Below, in pieces: positions 24,406-25,072 of a stretch of DNA of 25,072 nucleotides. A program made the position numbers and the translations under genes. The notes beneath the pieces were generated by a model. That model was not told where the DNA came from and made no database searches. It saw nothing but the letters and a program-made list of their open reading frames with translations. Origin of the DNA: Bacillota bacterium (lineage in GTDB: Bacteria; Bacillota; Clostridia; Acetivibrionales; DSM-1351); contig JAEWOH010000012.1 in assembly GCA_023460955.1 (NCBI GenBank), positions 1 through 25,072 on the forward strand, written 5' to 3'. Each line of letters opens with the position of its first letter. Position 1 is the stretch's first letter.

Positions 24406-24435
24406 TTGACAGAGCGGTAGTAAACGTGTTAGTAT
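24406..24435 (+). promoter_or_regulatory. rRNA promoter P2
   Basis: Perfect TTGACA (24406-24411) and TAGTAT (24430-24435) with an 18-base spacer. A perfect hairpin GCTGTC-GCT-GACAGC (24442-24456) begins at the expected start site. Confidence 0.8.
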
Positions 24436-24539
24436 AGTCAGGCTGTCGCTGACAGCAATGCTTAAGTAGCTTGGTTTAAGGAATTGAAGATAGCTTGAAA
24501 AGGCAAAGTCAATTACCAAAAACTGACTAAATAAAAGTG

Positions 24540-24569
24540 TTGACATAGCGATAGAGGCCGTGGTAACAT
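24540..24569 (+). promoter_or_regulatory. rRNA promoter P3
   Basis: Perfect TTGACA (24540-24545) and TAACAT (24564-24569) with an 18-base spacer. Hairpin GCCGTC-ATCC-GACGGC (24576-24591) begins seven bases after the -10 box. Confidence 0.8.
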
Positions 24570-24674
24570 AGTCAAGCCGTCATCCGACGGCAACGCTTAA
24601 ACAGCTCGGTTAAGGATTTGAAGTTACCCTAAAACGGTAAAGTCAGCTACCAAAAACTGGCTAAAATAAAAGTG

Positions 24675-24703
24675 TTGACATAACGGCAACAACATGGTAA
24701 TAT
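24675..24703 (+). promoter_or_regulatory. rRNA promoter P4 (nearest to 16S)
   Basis: Perfect TTGACA (24675-24680) and TAATAT (24698-24703) with a 17-base spacer. A hairpin (CCGTCGC with GCGGTCGG, one bulge and a wobble) begins at about 24710. The leader to mature 16S is about 313 bases. Confidence 0.85.
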
Positions 24704-24773
24704 AACTAAGCCGTCGCAATAAGCGGTCGGTAAACCTTGAAAAGCAACAGTAGTAACGCTTTTAAGGTATGGA

Positions 24774-24790
24774 CTTTGAAAAGTAAACAG
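24774..24790 (+). promoter_or_regulatory. boxA-like antitermination element
   Basis: CTTTGAAAAGTAAACAG resembles the boxA region of Gram-positive rRNA leaders (CTTTGAAAACT-type), where Nus factors assemble an antitermination complex. A related copy, CCTTGAAAAGCAACAG, lies at 24735-24750. Assignment is by resemblance only. Confidence 0.45.
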
Positions 24791-24913
24791 TGACAAAAGT
24801 TTTTTGAGAGAGTTATGTCTTATACAAGACCTAGCACTAACTAAAAACTTATACATGCAAATGTAAAGGACTCAAATCAATTTCGGATCTTAACAGATTC
24901 ATGAGTACTAAAC

Positions 24914-24942
24914 CAGTGAACTTTAGGAACTAAAGTTCACTG
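24914..24942 (+). other. Strong hairpin in the 16S leader
   Basis: A perfect 13-base stem (24914-24926 with 24930-24942) and loop GAA. The flanking AAACC (24910-24914) and GGTTT (24958-24962) can extend it as an outer stem. No T run follows, so it is not a terminator. It probably helps fold or process the pre-16S transcript. Confidence 0.65.
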
Positions 24943-25022
24943 CGGACTTTACAACCTGGTTTCAGAAATGGAACAGGAAATAAGTCAGCAATTTTAATGA
25001 GCTAATTAAATTTTTCAAATAA

Positions 25023-25072
25023 TAATTTGAGAGTTTGATCCTGGCTCAGGACGAACGCTGGCGGCGTGCCTA
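25023..25072 (+). rRNA. 16S ribosomal RNA, 5' end (partial)
   Basis: AGAGTTTGATCCTGGCTCAG at 25030 is the universal 16S segment (E. coli positions 8-27), followed by the usual GAACGCTGGCGGCGTGCCTA. Counting back seven bases puts the mature 5' end near 25023. The gene continues past the window edge. Confidence 0.97.

Larger units (their letters stand above)
24235..24709 (+). repeat. Tandem promoter-leader repeats of the rRNA operon
   Basis: Successive similar units of about 135 bases (the first is about 165), each made of a promoter, a hairpin at the start site, a second hairpin with loop AGCTCGG or AGCTTGG, then a GGTA/TACC-type segment and AAATAAAAGTG before the next -35 box. The -35 boxes of P2, P3 and P4 start at 24406, 24540 and 24675. 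The fourth unit runs on into the 16S leader. Multiple promoters are common for rRNA operons; the shared start-site hairpins are not something I know as standard. Confidence 0.75.

Noticed and set aside
24235..24710. Repeated units as a CRISPR array
   Set aside because: The units are ~135 bases, imperfect and centred on promoters; there are no short identical repeats with unique spacers and no cas genes.
24647..24856. Minus-strand reading frame of 69 codons in the rRNA promoter region
   Set aside because: It covers the P4 promoter and leader structures, has no ribosome site and no plausible protein features.

Overview
The window looks like chromosomal DNA of a spore-forming, AT-rich member of the Clostridia. 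The support is the gene order yqfC-yqfD-phoH-yqfF-ybeY-dgkA-cdd-era-recO (the order known from Bacillus subtilis and many Firmicutes), strong Shine-Dalgarno sites, frequent TTG starts, and a 16S rRNA 5' end of clostridial type. A Ruminiclostridium-like species is my guess from general resemblance, not something the sequence proves.

Layout. Positions 1-3000 hold a minus-strand accessory block: a stand-alone LytTR regulator, a DUF3021 membrane protein, a CPBP-family membrane protease (probably frameshifted near its start), and a separate HExxH membrane protein. Positions 3100-3500 hold tRNA-Trp(CCA) with its own promoter and terminator, next to a GC-rich palindromic element bounded by pieces of that tRNA. 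Positions 3599-5222 hold two tandem DUF881 genes with a promoter and a terminator. Positions 5303-14304 are the conserved plus-strand core: a PdaA-like deacetylase, sporulation proteins YqfC and YqfD, PhoH, the 7TM-HD protein YqfF/PgpH, YbeY, an undecaprenol/diacylglycerol kinase, cytidine deaminase, Era and RecO. Cardiolipin synthase follows, with a possible leader peptide. It converges on a minus-strand MBOAT/SGNH pair for O-acylation of a surface glycan. Positions 18521-23602 hold an HD-domain protein, a heterodimeric ABC exporter with one degenerate ATP site, and an unrecognised coiled-coil protein. RidA is on the minus strand at 23653-24018.

The right end (24235-25072) is the control region of an rRNA operon and the first ~50 bases of 16S rRNA. 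It contains four successive promoter units. Each has a hairpin beginning exactly seven bases after the -10 box, so each transcript should start with a stem-loop, and the stems show compensatory base changes. The first unit also ends in a terminator-like hairpin, so it may make a separate short RNA. This is the most striking unexplained structure in the window.

Other points worth checking are direct repeats shaped like a LytTR operator before the CPBP promoter, two near-identical promoters 2 kb apart, the tRNA-derived element, and a hairpin resembling paired IS3-family ends nested inside an apparent terminator. I saw no CRISPR array, intact transposase, integrase or clear prophage gene.
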